From NCBI GenBank assembly GCA_022453515.1, contig JAJNNY010000164.1, positions 1 to 19,115 of the forward strand: DNA of 19,115 bases, in the 5' to 3' direction. Of this stretch, positions 6,934 to 16,692 are shown piece by piece (position 1 is the first letter of the stretch; every line of letters starts with the position of its first letter). The position numbers and the translations under genes are program-made. The notes below the pieces were generated by a model, which did not search any database, had not been told where the DNA came from, and was given only the letters and a program-made list of their open reading frames with translations. Source of the stretch: Astrocystis sublimbata. Lineage: Eukaryota > Ascomycota > Sordariomycetes > Xylariales > Xylariaceae.

Positions 6934-9440
6934 TCACACAGTCCCATCCGTAAGCCGCATACCCCCAAACTCGCCCGTCCAATGATCGTTGCTGCCGACG
7001 ATCTCCGACAGCGGGGCCTCGACAGCGACAGGCGCCCACACGCGGGACTCCCCATTGACGCCCAGCACCGCCTGAAACTCGTGGTCCGGCTCGGCGACGA
7101 AAGCGTCTCCCAGCCGCACCTCGCGCACGCTGGCGTACGTGCGCTCGCCGCGCGCCGTGATGCTCAGGTCGAACCACGTGTACAGCGGCACGGTGGCGTT
7201 GAGGCGGTAGTAGGTGCCGGCGCTGAACAGCGTGATCTCGGGCGTCAGCATGAGCACCGAGTCCGGGCCGGCCATGACGGCCGCGCCGCCGTCGGCCGCC
7301 ACGTGGTACATGTACAGCCGCAGCGTCAGCGTGTAGTCGCGGCCCTTGGAGAGCAGCACCGTGCGCAGCGAGCACTGCGAGTCGAAGGCGATGGTGTTGT
7401 TATCCGACACGGCGCAGTTCGTCATGGCGTCGTAGCCGTTGCCCGACCGGTCCGCCACCGTCCAGGTGTCGTTGGGCGCGAAATCCCGCGCGTGCGCCCA
7501 TGAGTCGGCGTCGTAGCGCAGGATCTCGCCGCCGCGCGAGGCGATGCGCCGCTCGAGACCCTGTCCGGGCACGAGGGGGAGCAGCGCGGGGAAGACGGCG
7601 ACGAACTCCTCGCGCAGCAGAGTCCCGCCCCATTGCTTGTCGGCCAGCGCCGGGAGGCCCTCGCGCCACGCGTAGAAGGCCTCGCTGTACACGGTCGCGT
7701 TGGGGCCGTAGTCGTTCCAGAGCGGTGCGATGGAGCCGAGGATGCGGCGCGCCTCGTCGGACCCCGCCGACGACGGGTTGTTGGTGCTGTTCTTGGTGTC
7801 GAAGATGTAGGGCTGCCAGGGCCCGCCCGACGACGGGTCCCCGGCGAAGGTGGCTGCGATGTTGAGCTTTTGCGGGTAGCTGCCGGACCATTTGTTGACG
7901 ACGTAGAACGTGTCGTCGGAGTTGACGACCGAGTAGTTGTTGTGGAGGTACTCGGTCAGGGGATTGTCCTCGAAGAAGGCCCCTGGAATCGCAGGTTATG
8001 AACTATGCTGGTGGTGAGGTGGAGGTGGAGGTGGAGGTGGAACAGGTGTCGTGAGGCTGGAAGGAGGGAAGGGGCAGAGTATTGTCATGCGGATTGGCGA
8101 GGTCTTGAGAATTGCGATTGCAGACTTACAGTGTTGGACAGAGACGTTGTTGGAGATGTTGTTGTCGTATTCCGGCTTGGGCGGAAACGTGCCCCATATG
8201 CGAACCGACTTGGAGCCGTTCGTTTGTATAAAGTCAGCCATTGCATTCACGAAATCGTTATACTCTTTGACATCGCCAGTGTACTCGTCAGCGCCGATAT
8301 GCACCGTCTTGCACTGGAACCAGTCCATGAAGGTGCCCCAGATGGTTTTCATCGTGGGAAGAGCGTCGGGGTGCGACAGGTTCAAGAGTGACAGATCGGT
8401 TTCCATTGAACGATGGGAAGGGCATGGCCTGGTGCTTCGATCTCGGGGATGATGGTAACACCTCGGTCTGCGCACAACTTCTGTAGGCCTTGGAAGTCAT
8501 GTCGAATGTATGACTCGTTCTGATACTGGTTGAGACCCTCGACCTCTGGCGCGTCCGACCACAGCCGGAAACGTGCATATAGACTTAGAGACTGTTCTCG
8601 TGAGTACAGCTTGGCGTTGTTGTAGAGGTTGTCGCTGAGGTGGAGCTGGAGAGTGTTCTGTTTGAAGAAACTCATGTAGGCGCAGATGCCGCCGATGAAC
8701 TGTGATTGTGAAAGATCCCTGTCAGTACCGAGGAGTCCGTCATGTGGCTTTCTCTCACTTCTCGGTAGTGTTGATGATCCAACAAGATAACTTACCTCCA
8801 AAGGATAGTAATGACGAGCGACATCAAGCATCATACCCCTGACCTTCCATCCAGGGGCGTCAACGCCCTTTCCTAGGGGCACTTCGCCTTCTCCCAGAAT
8901 GAACAGCTGGAGAATAGAACGGGTGCCCCAGAACACGCCCAAAGGCGAGGCGCCGCGGACAGTGATGCCCGAGGCTGTCACCTCCAGTTCGTAGGCCTCA
9001 GCGGACGTCTCGCCGCTCGCATACTGATATGTCGAATTTTCCGAAAGTGTAAGGAAGACGGAGTTGTCCTGAGGCTCTGCGCCCACGGTCACGCTGATGT
9101 TATCGAAGTCCCAAATGATGAAGAGATCCGCAGCGAAAGTGGTAGCGAAGTCATTGAGAGTAGGCGGAATAGTCGTTTCGCCGGAGTCGTCTGTGTGATT
9201 TGCGTAGGCAGCATCGACCACGATCGACTTGATAGAAGTGAGGGGGTAGGTCCCGCCACCCGCTGCCGTATCGAAAGGAACGGTCGGTATACCCGCCAAC
9301 CTTGACGAAGATACGAGAGCTAGCGATTGATGGGTTAGCAAGGTCGCGCTCTGTGAGTTGATAAATGTGTCAAGGGCGCCGAACTTACTTTGAAATGCTA
9401 CTAATACATAGAAATAAACAAATCTATAGAAACTCATCAT
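6934..9440 (-). CDS. Secreted GH20 beta-N-acetylhexosaminidase-type enzyme, four exons, one frameshift
   Basis: Exons on the minus strand: 9440-9389, 9319-8796, 8699-8130, 7982-6934. Introns of 69, 96 and 147 bp all begin GTAAGT and end in AG; the first has a GCTAAC branch site. Product about 731 residues. A hydrophobic N-terminus (FVYFYVLVAF) suggests secretion. GH20 features: SIKSIVVD, GASPLGVFWGTRSILQ, HLSDNLYNN, PEIEAPGHAL, and HIGADEYTG with the catalytic Asp-Glu pair at about 330-331 (codons 8287-8289 and 8284-8286). GH20 enzymes cleave terminal N-acetylhexosamine from chitin fragments and glycans by substrate-assisted catalysis. After the barrel, residues ~535-731 look like a concanavalin/LamG-type jelly roll (SGNGYD at 562-567). 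The frame breaks at 8395-8402: QWKP ends one frame, DLSLLNLSHPDA resumes in another, and one base (or 3n+1) is missing. The gene is otherwise clean, so this is either a recent null allele or an assembly error. An in-frame ATG lies upstream at 9725, but 9440 gives the signal peptide. Confidence 0.85.
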
Positions 9441-10721
9441 GCTACCCGCACACGTAGAAAATACATAAGAGACGGCAGCTTTGGACGATGACGATGTTGG
9501 GCGCGGAATGAGGATGGTTTTGATGAGGGGAGAGGGTATCACTGCATCGTGGCCGAAAATAGCTATGTGTGTCTGTCTGTCAGCTGCTTGCCTCGTTTCA
9601 GTGTCCTCTTTTAAGAACTGTTTCAAGACCCCAAAGAAGCGAGTTGTGAGCTCAAGTAGATCAAAAGCATTGATGATTCTTGCAGAGGGAGGCCATCCCT
9701 TTGTACGTCGCCCCAGTGAGCTCATGATCCGAGAAGATCCACAGCTGCATGGCCTCCTCCACAGATATAATGCTGGTGATGTTTTGGAGAACAGGTATTA
9801 TCATGCCGGTGTATCAAGCATCGCATCTGCCGTGAGGGGTCGGGTCAAATGATGCTACAGTCTTCATTCATGCAGGACCTCTTATCTTGCTGCTACTACA
9901 AGTTGACCGTTACCTGCGATTCAGATTTCACACAGCTGGTGGCACACTTTGGCAGAGAGGCAATCGATTACTCTGCGAAACGTGTCCGACCCTCACTTTA
10001 TGAGTGCAGGTAATTAATTGGTGCAAGCACGGTCCAGGCGCAAGAGGCCGAAGACTGTTGGTTGGCTCATCATCGAATCTGAGTTGCGGAGGTTGAAACC
10101 CTCCCTCATATAATTCCTGCCTAGGGAGGTGGCGGAAACCACGAGGGATTCCGCTGTCCTCGTGCGTAAGGGATACGCATCACCTGTCGGGTGCAGAGAT
10201 TGAATTACAGCATGAAGAAGACATGGTGCGATGAGCATAGTGCACCACAGAAGATGGCCGGCTGGACGTAGGCAGCAGGGGGCCTGTCTAGGACGGGAAC
10301 ATTGAATTACCCAAGTACCTATGTACCTATCGATAAGACACAGCCCACGGCAGATGGCGAGAATGGATGGGGGGGCAGTGCCAGGCCTGTGACGGCGGGG
10401 TCGCGAGGACCAAAATTGTTCGAGGTCGTCCCTTGTCAATCAGCCCTTGTCAATGAATCATAATCCATCATATCGAGGTGACTCAATCTTCTCAGATTCG
10501 CACGCCACTCACACCATCACAACGAAACTACAATCTATAAAATCACCAATTGTACGTGCCAAACTCGAATATTCCTTTCTCGGCGATAGCGAGTACAAAG
10601 TCAAAGGCCACGAATACATTTCAGACACAACCCAATACCCGATCATTCCGCATCTATCGAAGCCCACCAAAATCCCGGAAAATAAGGCACGAGACCGACT
10701 TACCCTACAAACTTGCACATC
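9441..10721. promoter_or_regulatory. Divergent intergenic region between GH20 and RIO1
   Basis: 1281 bp separate the two start codons, which point away from each other, so both promoters must lie here. The last ~220 bp before RIO1 are CA- and CT-rich. CCCTTGTCAAT occurs twice, 14 bp apart, near 10430-10454. A minus-strand frame of 141 codons (10014-10439) shows no recognisable features and is not called. No specific binding site can be supported. Confidence 0.5.
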
Positions 10722-12522
10722 ATGGAGCCAACCGCCGCGTCGCCCGCGTCGCCCGCGGCACCGCACGAGCCCCCACACGTCTATAGAAACAACGACGGCT
10801 ACGATGCCTCGGTAGAGCAGGAGATCCCGCGCACCCTCGCCACCACCCACCCGACCTCCATTCCCACAGCCGACGACGACGACTCCGACTTCGACGACAT
10901 CTTCGACGACGACGATAGCCTGCTGGGCCCGGACGGCGAGCCCGACCTGGCCCGGAACTACAACCGCCAGAAGCCACTGCACACGAACCTGCAGAAGCCC
11001 ACCGCCAACACCACCCACAACGTCGACGACCAGATATCCGCCCTCTCCAGGCACGCCGCCAAGATCCGCCTCGACGATGTCAAGGACACCCAGACCCGCG
11101 ACAAGGACAAGGCCGACCGTGCCACCAACGAGCAGGTCCTCGACCAGCGCACCCGCATGATCCTCTACCAGATGATCAACCGCGGCGTCGTCAGCGAGGT
11201 CCACGGCGCCATCAGCACCGGCAAGGAAGCCAACGTCTACGGCGCCGTCGCCACAGCCGACGACGGCGACCAGCAGACCCAGACCCACCGCGCCGTCAAG
11301 GTCTACAAGACGGCCATCCTCAGCTTCAAGGACCGCGAGCGCTACATCACCGGCGAGCACCGCTTCAAGGCCGGCGCCGACAAGGGGAACAGCCGCAAGA
11401 TGGTCAAGCTCTGGGCCGAGAAGGAGTTCCGCAACCTGCGGAGAATCCACACAGCCGGCATCGCCTGTCCCGAGCCCATCCAGCTCAAGCTGCATGTTCT
11501 GGTCATGGACTTCCTGGGCGACAAGCGGGGGTGGGCGTACCCGCGACTTCGCGACGCCAACATCCCAGCCGAAGAGGCCGAGCAGACGTGGAGCAACCTG
11601 TACGTCCAGCTGCTGGGCATCATGCGACGGCTGTACCAGGTCTGCAAGCTGGTCCACGCCGACTTGTCTGAGTACAACATCCTCTACCACAACCAGCAGC
11701 TCTACATCATCGATGTGTCCCAGAGTGTCGAGCACGACCACCCGAGGTCACTCGAGTTCCTGCGCATGGACATCAAGAACACGGGCGACTTTTTCAGGAG
11801 ACAAGGAGTTAACACACTAGCCGACCGCGTTGTCTTCGATTTCATCATTGCGCCCAAGGGGCCGGTGGAGGAGCCTAGTCTGAGGGAGGCCATTGACGAG
11901 TTGTACACGTCGCAAGAGGCGGCTGCGGGCGATGACAACGACGCCGCGAGACAGGAAGTGGACAACGAGGTCTTCCGACAGCAGTACATCCCCCAGACCC
12001 TCGAGCAAGTCTACGACATCGAGAAAGATGCCGAGACGATCGGGCACGGTGAAGGCGACAAGCTGGTATATCGCAATCTGTTGGCGGACCAGGTGGTTCT
12101 TCCCAAGACTGCGGATGACAAGGTATCAGAGGGTGATGAGTCGGGCGAGGGCGCGGCTATCGATAGCGATGATGATAGTGAGACGGACAGCGGCGACGAG
12201 AGTCGGTTCGAGAAGGGCACGCCAAGGGGGAAGCGGTTTGAGGACAAGGATGACAAGAAGGTCAGTGCTCAGATTACACCATCCCTGTATGCCTGTCTGC
12301 CTAAACTAGACTTGTTGGGATTCTCCACTTTCATTTCCTTTTTCCTCCTTTTTCTTCATCTCTTCCCACCTCGATGCTTGGAACACTCCTTCGAGACAGC
12401 TAACAACCAAGCAGGCACGCAAACAAGCCACTAAGGAGGCCAAGAGCGAGAAGCGGAAAGAAAAGATGCCCAAGCACCTCAAGAAGCGTCTGGTTGCCAC
12501 GACTTCTAGGAAGAAGCACTAG
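10722..12522 (+). CDS. RIO1: Serine/threonine-protein kinase RIO1 (atypical RIO kinase)
   Basis: Two exons, 10722-12260 and 12415-12522. The 154-bp intron has GTCAGT, a CTAAC branch site and an AAGCAG end. Product 548 residues, complete. RIO1 is a conserved ATPase/kinase needed for the final cytoplasmic maturation of the 40S ribosomal subunit. Visible motifs: acidic N-terminus (about 48-62, DDDDSDFDDIFDDDDS), flexible-loop/ATP motif STGKEANVYG (165-174), KTAILSFKDRERYITGEHRF, catalytic loop HADLSEYN (312-319, Asp314 and Asn319), the metal-binding Asp in IIDVSQ (Asp331), and HPRSLEFLRMDIKN. The C-terminus is acidic and then strongly basic, ending MPKHLKKRLVATTSRKKH, the typical RIO1 tail; that tail confirms the second exon, since reading through the intron gives an unrelated end. 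The start ATCATGG has A at -3. All key residues are present. Confidence 0.97.
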
Positions 12523-13071
12523 GTCCGAGGCGCGTATCTGGTGGCGGTGGCGCTGCTGCATACACTGCCATTCAAGTGTAGTAGTATCCGTGACTAGACC
12601 CAGCCTTATCTGATTGAATGCATTGGAGACATGACATCAGCAGCGATGCAAACCGTCTCATCGGAGAAGAAATCATGCAGACAAACATCGTTGACCATTG
12701 CTTGGTTCAGATGCAGCAAGCATGTCAATTGAAAACCTTGTCGCATTGCACCAGGCAATCAGCGAATTGCCCACCATTCGGATTCGGAAACGACATTGCA
12801 CACCCCCCACATGACGCCCAGTAGGCGATGCGCAAAAGACAATCGAATGATGAGAGCTTAAATGCGCCCGCATTGAAGCGCTTGTCACTGCGTTTTCTTC
12901 CCATGTGACCTTTGGGGAGATAACCATGACGAACGTTTCAATGTATTGCGCTCCGACTCTACTCTACCTCTACCTACCTACATTGGTGGAAAGAATGGGT
13001 AGCATGAGGATCAAAGAGAGCCCTGACGATTGGACGCGCGCTCTGGCATTGTTGGATTGACCATGGGTGAT

Positions 13072-13088
13072 TGACTGACTGACTGACT
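13072..13088. repeat. (TGAC)4 microsatellite
   Basis: Four exact TGAC units plus T, intergenic. Confidence 0.95.
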
Positions 13089-13684
13089 CGCCTTCTGGGA
13101 CAGGGCCTGGGCTAGCTGCCGACTTCATGTCATATTAACAGTTAAGAAGAGATATGTGAGGAGGGGCGATGAGATGTATTGGCGATTGGGAGGTAAGATA
13201 TAGACCACGAAGACATGAATGAAAGTCTTTGACGTTTATGAGTCTCGAGAATTTGTGCCAATTTGGTGGCTGTCAATATATTGTTTGTGTAATGCCGGCG
13301 TTTATGTACTAGGTACTCCCTACGCACGTGGAGCCGAGTAGTGCCTTCGGAGTCCGGAACCCATGGTCCCTGCACAGCAAAGATACCTACCTGCAACCCG
13401 CCGTTCACTCCGCACTACCGACGTCCGACTATTGCTCAGATATGGGAATGGAGATAAGATTAGGAATCAGTATCCCTAGGTACTCAGACTTCGTCTCGAC
13501 TTCATGCAGTCGTGCACGGTAGATTCCTGATCCTGACACCATATTGCAGACACCATGGACAGGCGGGTTACATCTACCAATATCTCTCTCATGCGGGGGA
13601 GCGAAGAACGAGCGAGGCCGCAATGTCGAAATACTGCAGCGCTGTCACCTCATCGCGATTGGAGTTGCGCCTTTGGGAAGGAGC

Positions 13685-13708
13685 CAAGACAAGACAAGAC
13701 AAGACAAG
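13685..13708. repeat. (CAAGA)4.8 microsatellite
   Basis: Four CAAGA units plus CAAG, intergenic. It is close in composition to the (CAAAG)5 repeat near the left end of the window. Confidence 0.95.
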
Positions 13709-14098
13709 CCTCAGAACCCGGCAACTTGCGAATGGCTATCGATTAACGATCGCTCATTGGGTCGTTCGTCGCCATTTGGCTGCCATCTCGCGTGCAGATC
13801 ATGCGACTGCAATAATATCGCAGCGCATGGAAAAGAGCAAGGTCATCGGGTGCTTGGAGAGGTTTGATTACCTAGGTACCTGTTCAAGTCGGTGCAGGTG
13901 GCAATGCAGACATGGATATGTATGTATATCAGTCGGGTTCCCGTGGAATAGATAACCTGATCCTCCCAAGCTGGAGAGCGAAGGCAGTCAACTATGGGAA
14001 TTATTCCCACGCCCTGAATTCTCATCTTAGGGACAGTTCGAGCACCGACCTACCTAGATATTCCGAAATCCCACACAATCCCCGAGGCCGAAATCAAC

Positions 14099-16359
14099 AT
14101 GAAGATCCACACACACCTCCTGGTCGCCATCTCGGCCCTGGCCTCCTCGGGCGCATTCGCCTGGCCCGTCTCAACGAGCTGCTCCACAAAAGTAAGCTAC
14201 GCCAGATACCAAGTCTACCGCGTGTCCGTCTCCTCTGCTGCAGAGCTCGACGCGGCCTCGCGCGGCGGCATCGAGCTCCGGCGACGGCGGTCCGGCGACA
14301 AGGGCTGGGCTGTCGACGTGGCGGTGGCGCCGGGCGACGCCGTCGCTTTCGAGATGCGCGCTCGCCGAAACAACCCGCTCGAAACCCTCAGCCGCGACCT
14401 CGGCGCCGAGCTAGAGATGGAAAGTGCCAGACCCAACAACACCAACACCAACACGGGCGAAGAAGCCAACCTGGAATGGTTCGACAGCTACCACGCCTGG
14501 GAGGAGCACATGCAGTACTGGCGCGATCTGACGGCGACGCTGCCCTTCAATTCAGACATGTTCTCCGTCGGGCAGTCGTTTGAGGGCCGCCCGATTGACG
14601 GGATCCGGTTGCGTGGATCCGACGGCAAGAACGGGAAGAAGCCCGCCATTCTGTTCCATGGGAACGTGCATGCTCGGGAGTGGATTACTTCGATGGTTAG
14701 TGAGCTTCTTTTTTTTTCCTTGGGAGTGTGAGAGCGTTTTGCGCGGGCAATTTGCATTTGTTTTCTGCACGTTTAATAATTACGGATCGATTATGGGAAG
14801 AGAAGAACAAGACGTAAAAAAAGAAAGAAAGGAAGCAAGGAAGGGAAAAAGGCGGGGGGGCAAAAACGATTAAGTGTAGGTAGGAAGGGTAAGGGAAAAG
14901 AGACAAGAGAGATAAACAGATGAGGACAGAAACTGCCTGTTTGAAATGATGCGGTAATAATTATTATGGAACGAACCATGGCGGGATGACATCCATCAAA
15001 TCAAGTGATAATCAATGATCCGTTATCGACAAACATTTATTTATCAAAATGGCTGACTAATCACTTAACTGACGGCTTTGGCGCGCAGGTCGTCGAATAC
15101 ATTGCCTACCAACTCGTCATGGGATACAGAAACAACGACACGCTCGTGCACAAGGTACTGGACAAGTACGATTTCCACATCCTGCCGATCGTGAACCCGG
15201 ATGGTAGGTAATTATGGCCCTGCGACAAATGTTTCCATAACACAGCACTCCCGGCAATTGATGAAGTACATCTTATTGTCTGGGACGTTATCTTGCCTCG
15301 TCTCCTACATAAGTTTTAACTCATTTCAACTCACGTTTACACACGGGCATTCCCTTACCCGTGAATACATCCACACACACACATCCATCCATCCATTCAT
15401 GTCCCCCAAATCAGCAGACAGACTTGATCCTGATCCTAATCCCAACACCAACCCGACCCAATCAGTCCCCCCACCGCCACCCACACCAACACTAGAATGA
15501 CTGACCCAAAAAAAACAACAACCACAGGCTTCGTCTACACGCAAACCACCGACCGCCTCTGGCGCAAGAACCGGCAGGTGCGCGCCAACACGAGCGCCGT
15601 CGGCACCGACATCAACCGGAACTGGGCGGTTGGGTTCGGCGGAGCCGGGTCGTCGCGAGACCCTGGCTCCGAGACGTTCGGTGGCTACGCGGCCTTCGAT
15701 GCGCCCGAGACCGAGGCGATGGCGGCGCATGTGAGGGGCTTGAGTCGGGCTGGGGGAGAAGAAGACGGAGGAATCAAGCTCTTCGTCGACTGGCACAGCT
15801 ACGCGCAGACCATCCTGCTTTCGTACGGCTACAGCTGCGACACCTTCCCTCCCAACGTCGAGGAGCAGAAGGCGCTGGCCGCGGGCGTCGCGGGGGCGAT
15901 TCGTGGGGTTTACGGGACCGAGTTTGCGTATGGACCGGGGTGCTGTGAGTTTTTTCTCTCTTCCTTTTTGATCCTAAACCCTACCTACCTACTTACGTAC
16001 CTACTTATTCCTAACCCTATCTGACCCTGACCTTGACCTTGACCCTGACCCTGACCCTAACCCTGATCCTGATTCGCCCTTGTTCTCTCCTCCTGCCAGC
16101 TTCCTACCAATTATCCTTGCTTGTTTCTCGCCTTCTTGCCTTCTTGCCTTCTGCTTACTTATGTTTCCGGAAACCAGTGGTGCTTTACCAATCCAGCGGC
16201 AACGGCCGCGACTACGTCACCGACGTCGGCAAGGCGCAGTACGGCTGGGGCATCGAGCTGCGCGACACGCGGTACGGCTTCGTGCTCCCGCCCGACCAGA
16301 TCCTGCCCAGCGCCGTCGAGATCTGGGAGGGCTTGAAGTATGCGTGGGACCGGTTGTGA
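14099..16359 (+). CDS. Secreted M14 zinc metallocarboxypeptidase (carboxypeptidase A/B type), four exons
   Basis: Exons: 14099-14695, 15089-15203, 15528-15944, 16178-16359. Product 436 residues. Introns of 393, 324 and 233 bp start GTTAGT, GTAGGT and GTGAGT and end CAG; branch-like CTGAC precedes the first two acceptors. MKIHTHLLVAISALASSGAFA is a classic signal peptide. Residues ~30-125 form the activation propeptide (YQVYRVSV...), then the M14 domain: HGNVHAREW (His191 and Glu194, zinc ligands), LPIVNPDGF, TDINRNW (Asn267/Arg268, C-terminal carboxylate binding), VDWHSY (His327, third zinc ligand) and ELRDT (Glu403, general base), ending PPDQILPSAVEIWEGL. Such enzymes remove C-terminal residues from proteins outside the cell after propeptide removal. 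The exon joins restore every conserved motif, so the model is firm. Odd points: the introns are 3-5 times the usual fungal length, and ELRDTRYGF is one residue shorter than the usual ELRDTGRYGF. Whether it prefers hydrophobic or basic ends cannot be told. Confidence 0.93.
14797..14915 (+). repeat. Polypurine tract in carboxypeptidase intron 1
   Basis: Almost only A and G from about 14797 to 14915 (runs such as AAGAAAGAAAGGAAGC and AAGGGAAAAGAGAC), within the 393-bp first intron. Confidence 0.8.
16010..16074 (+). repeat. Hexamer repeat (TGACCC/TGACCT/TAACCC) in carboxypeptidase intron 3
   Basis: From 16022 the units read TGACCC, TGACCT, TGACCT, TGACCC, TGACCC, TGACCC, TAACCC, TGATCC, TGATT, an exact period of six. 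Just upstream is CTAACCCTAT. TAACCC is one register of the CCCTAA/TTAGGG fungal telomere repeat; the others differ from it by one or two bases. Confidence 0.9.
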
Positions 16360-16541
16360 AGGTGGTCAGTTACTTGGCTGGTTGGTTGGTTCACCTTACC
16401 TGACCTTACTTGACCTACGAGGCGGACTTATTTTCTCTTATCCCAGGTCCCTTCCATTCTGTACAACAAGTAGGTAGGTAGGCCGGGATCTCTACCGCGC
16501 CTCCGGAATCCTCTTATCTACATAAGCTCATAGCACTTATA
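16360..16541. other. Short spacer downstream of the carboxypeptidase
   Basis: 182 bp between the stop codon and the transposon, likely containing the 3' untranslated region. It has GGTTGGTTGGTT and TAGGTAGGTAGG tracts. The TA at 16540-16541 is the left target duplication of the transposon. Confidence 0.6.
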
Positions 16542-16584
16542 ACGTCGGTCCCCTATCAACCGGCCACCCCGGTCACCCGGCCAC
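16542..16584 (+). repeat. Left TIR of the pogo-type element
   Basis: 43 bp identical to the reverse complement of 18530-18572. The first difference after it (C versus T) is itself a transition. Confidence 0.97.
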
Positions 16585-16692
16585 CCACTTTTACTCACAC
16601 CGCTACTTATACTCCTTGTTTCTCATAATCGTCAAACATGCAATTATTTTTTGTTTTTTTTAAAAATTTACACACTTATTTATAAACTTTCT

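Larger units (their letters stand above)
12523..14098. other. Intergenic, no supported gene
   Basis: 1.6 kb between the RIO1 stop and the carboxypeptidase start. Several overlapping frames of up to 147 codons occur, but none has recognisable content. It holds a (TGAC)4 repeat, a (CAAGA)n repeat, and CCTAGGTAC palindromes at about 13476 and 13870. The 3' end of RIO1 and the promoter of the carboxypeptidase must lie here. Confidence 0.6.

Noticed and set aside
6982..8452. Several plus-strand frames (up to 173 codons) opposite GH20
   Set aside because: Arg/Ala-rich shadows of the GC-rich GH20 exons on the minus strand.
10014..10439. 141-codon minus-strand frame between GH20 and RIO1
   Set aside because: No domain or signal peptide; its amino-acid content looks like translated non-coding DNA, and the position is the shared promoter region.
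10509..11741. 410-codon open frame on the minus strand opposite RIO1
   Set aside because: It is exactly antisense to a complete, motif-confirmed kinase; its Val/Leu/Gly-rich translation is what the complement of GC-rich Asp/Ala/Lys codons gives. No domain is visible.
13512..13955. 147-codon plus-strand frame upstream of the carboxypeptidase
   Set aside because: Spans the CAAGA microsatellite and palindromic CCTAGGTACC, with two other overlapping frames open across the same DNA; nothing recognisable in the translation.
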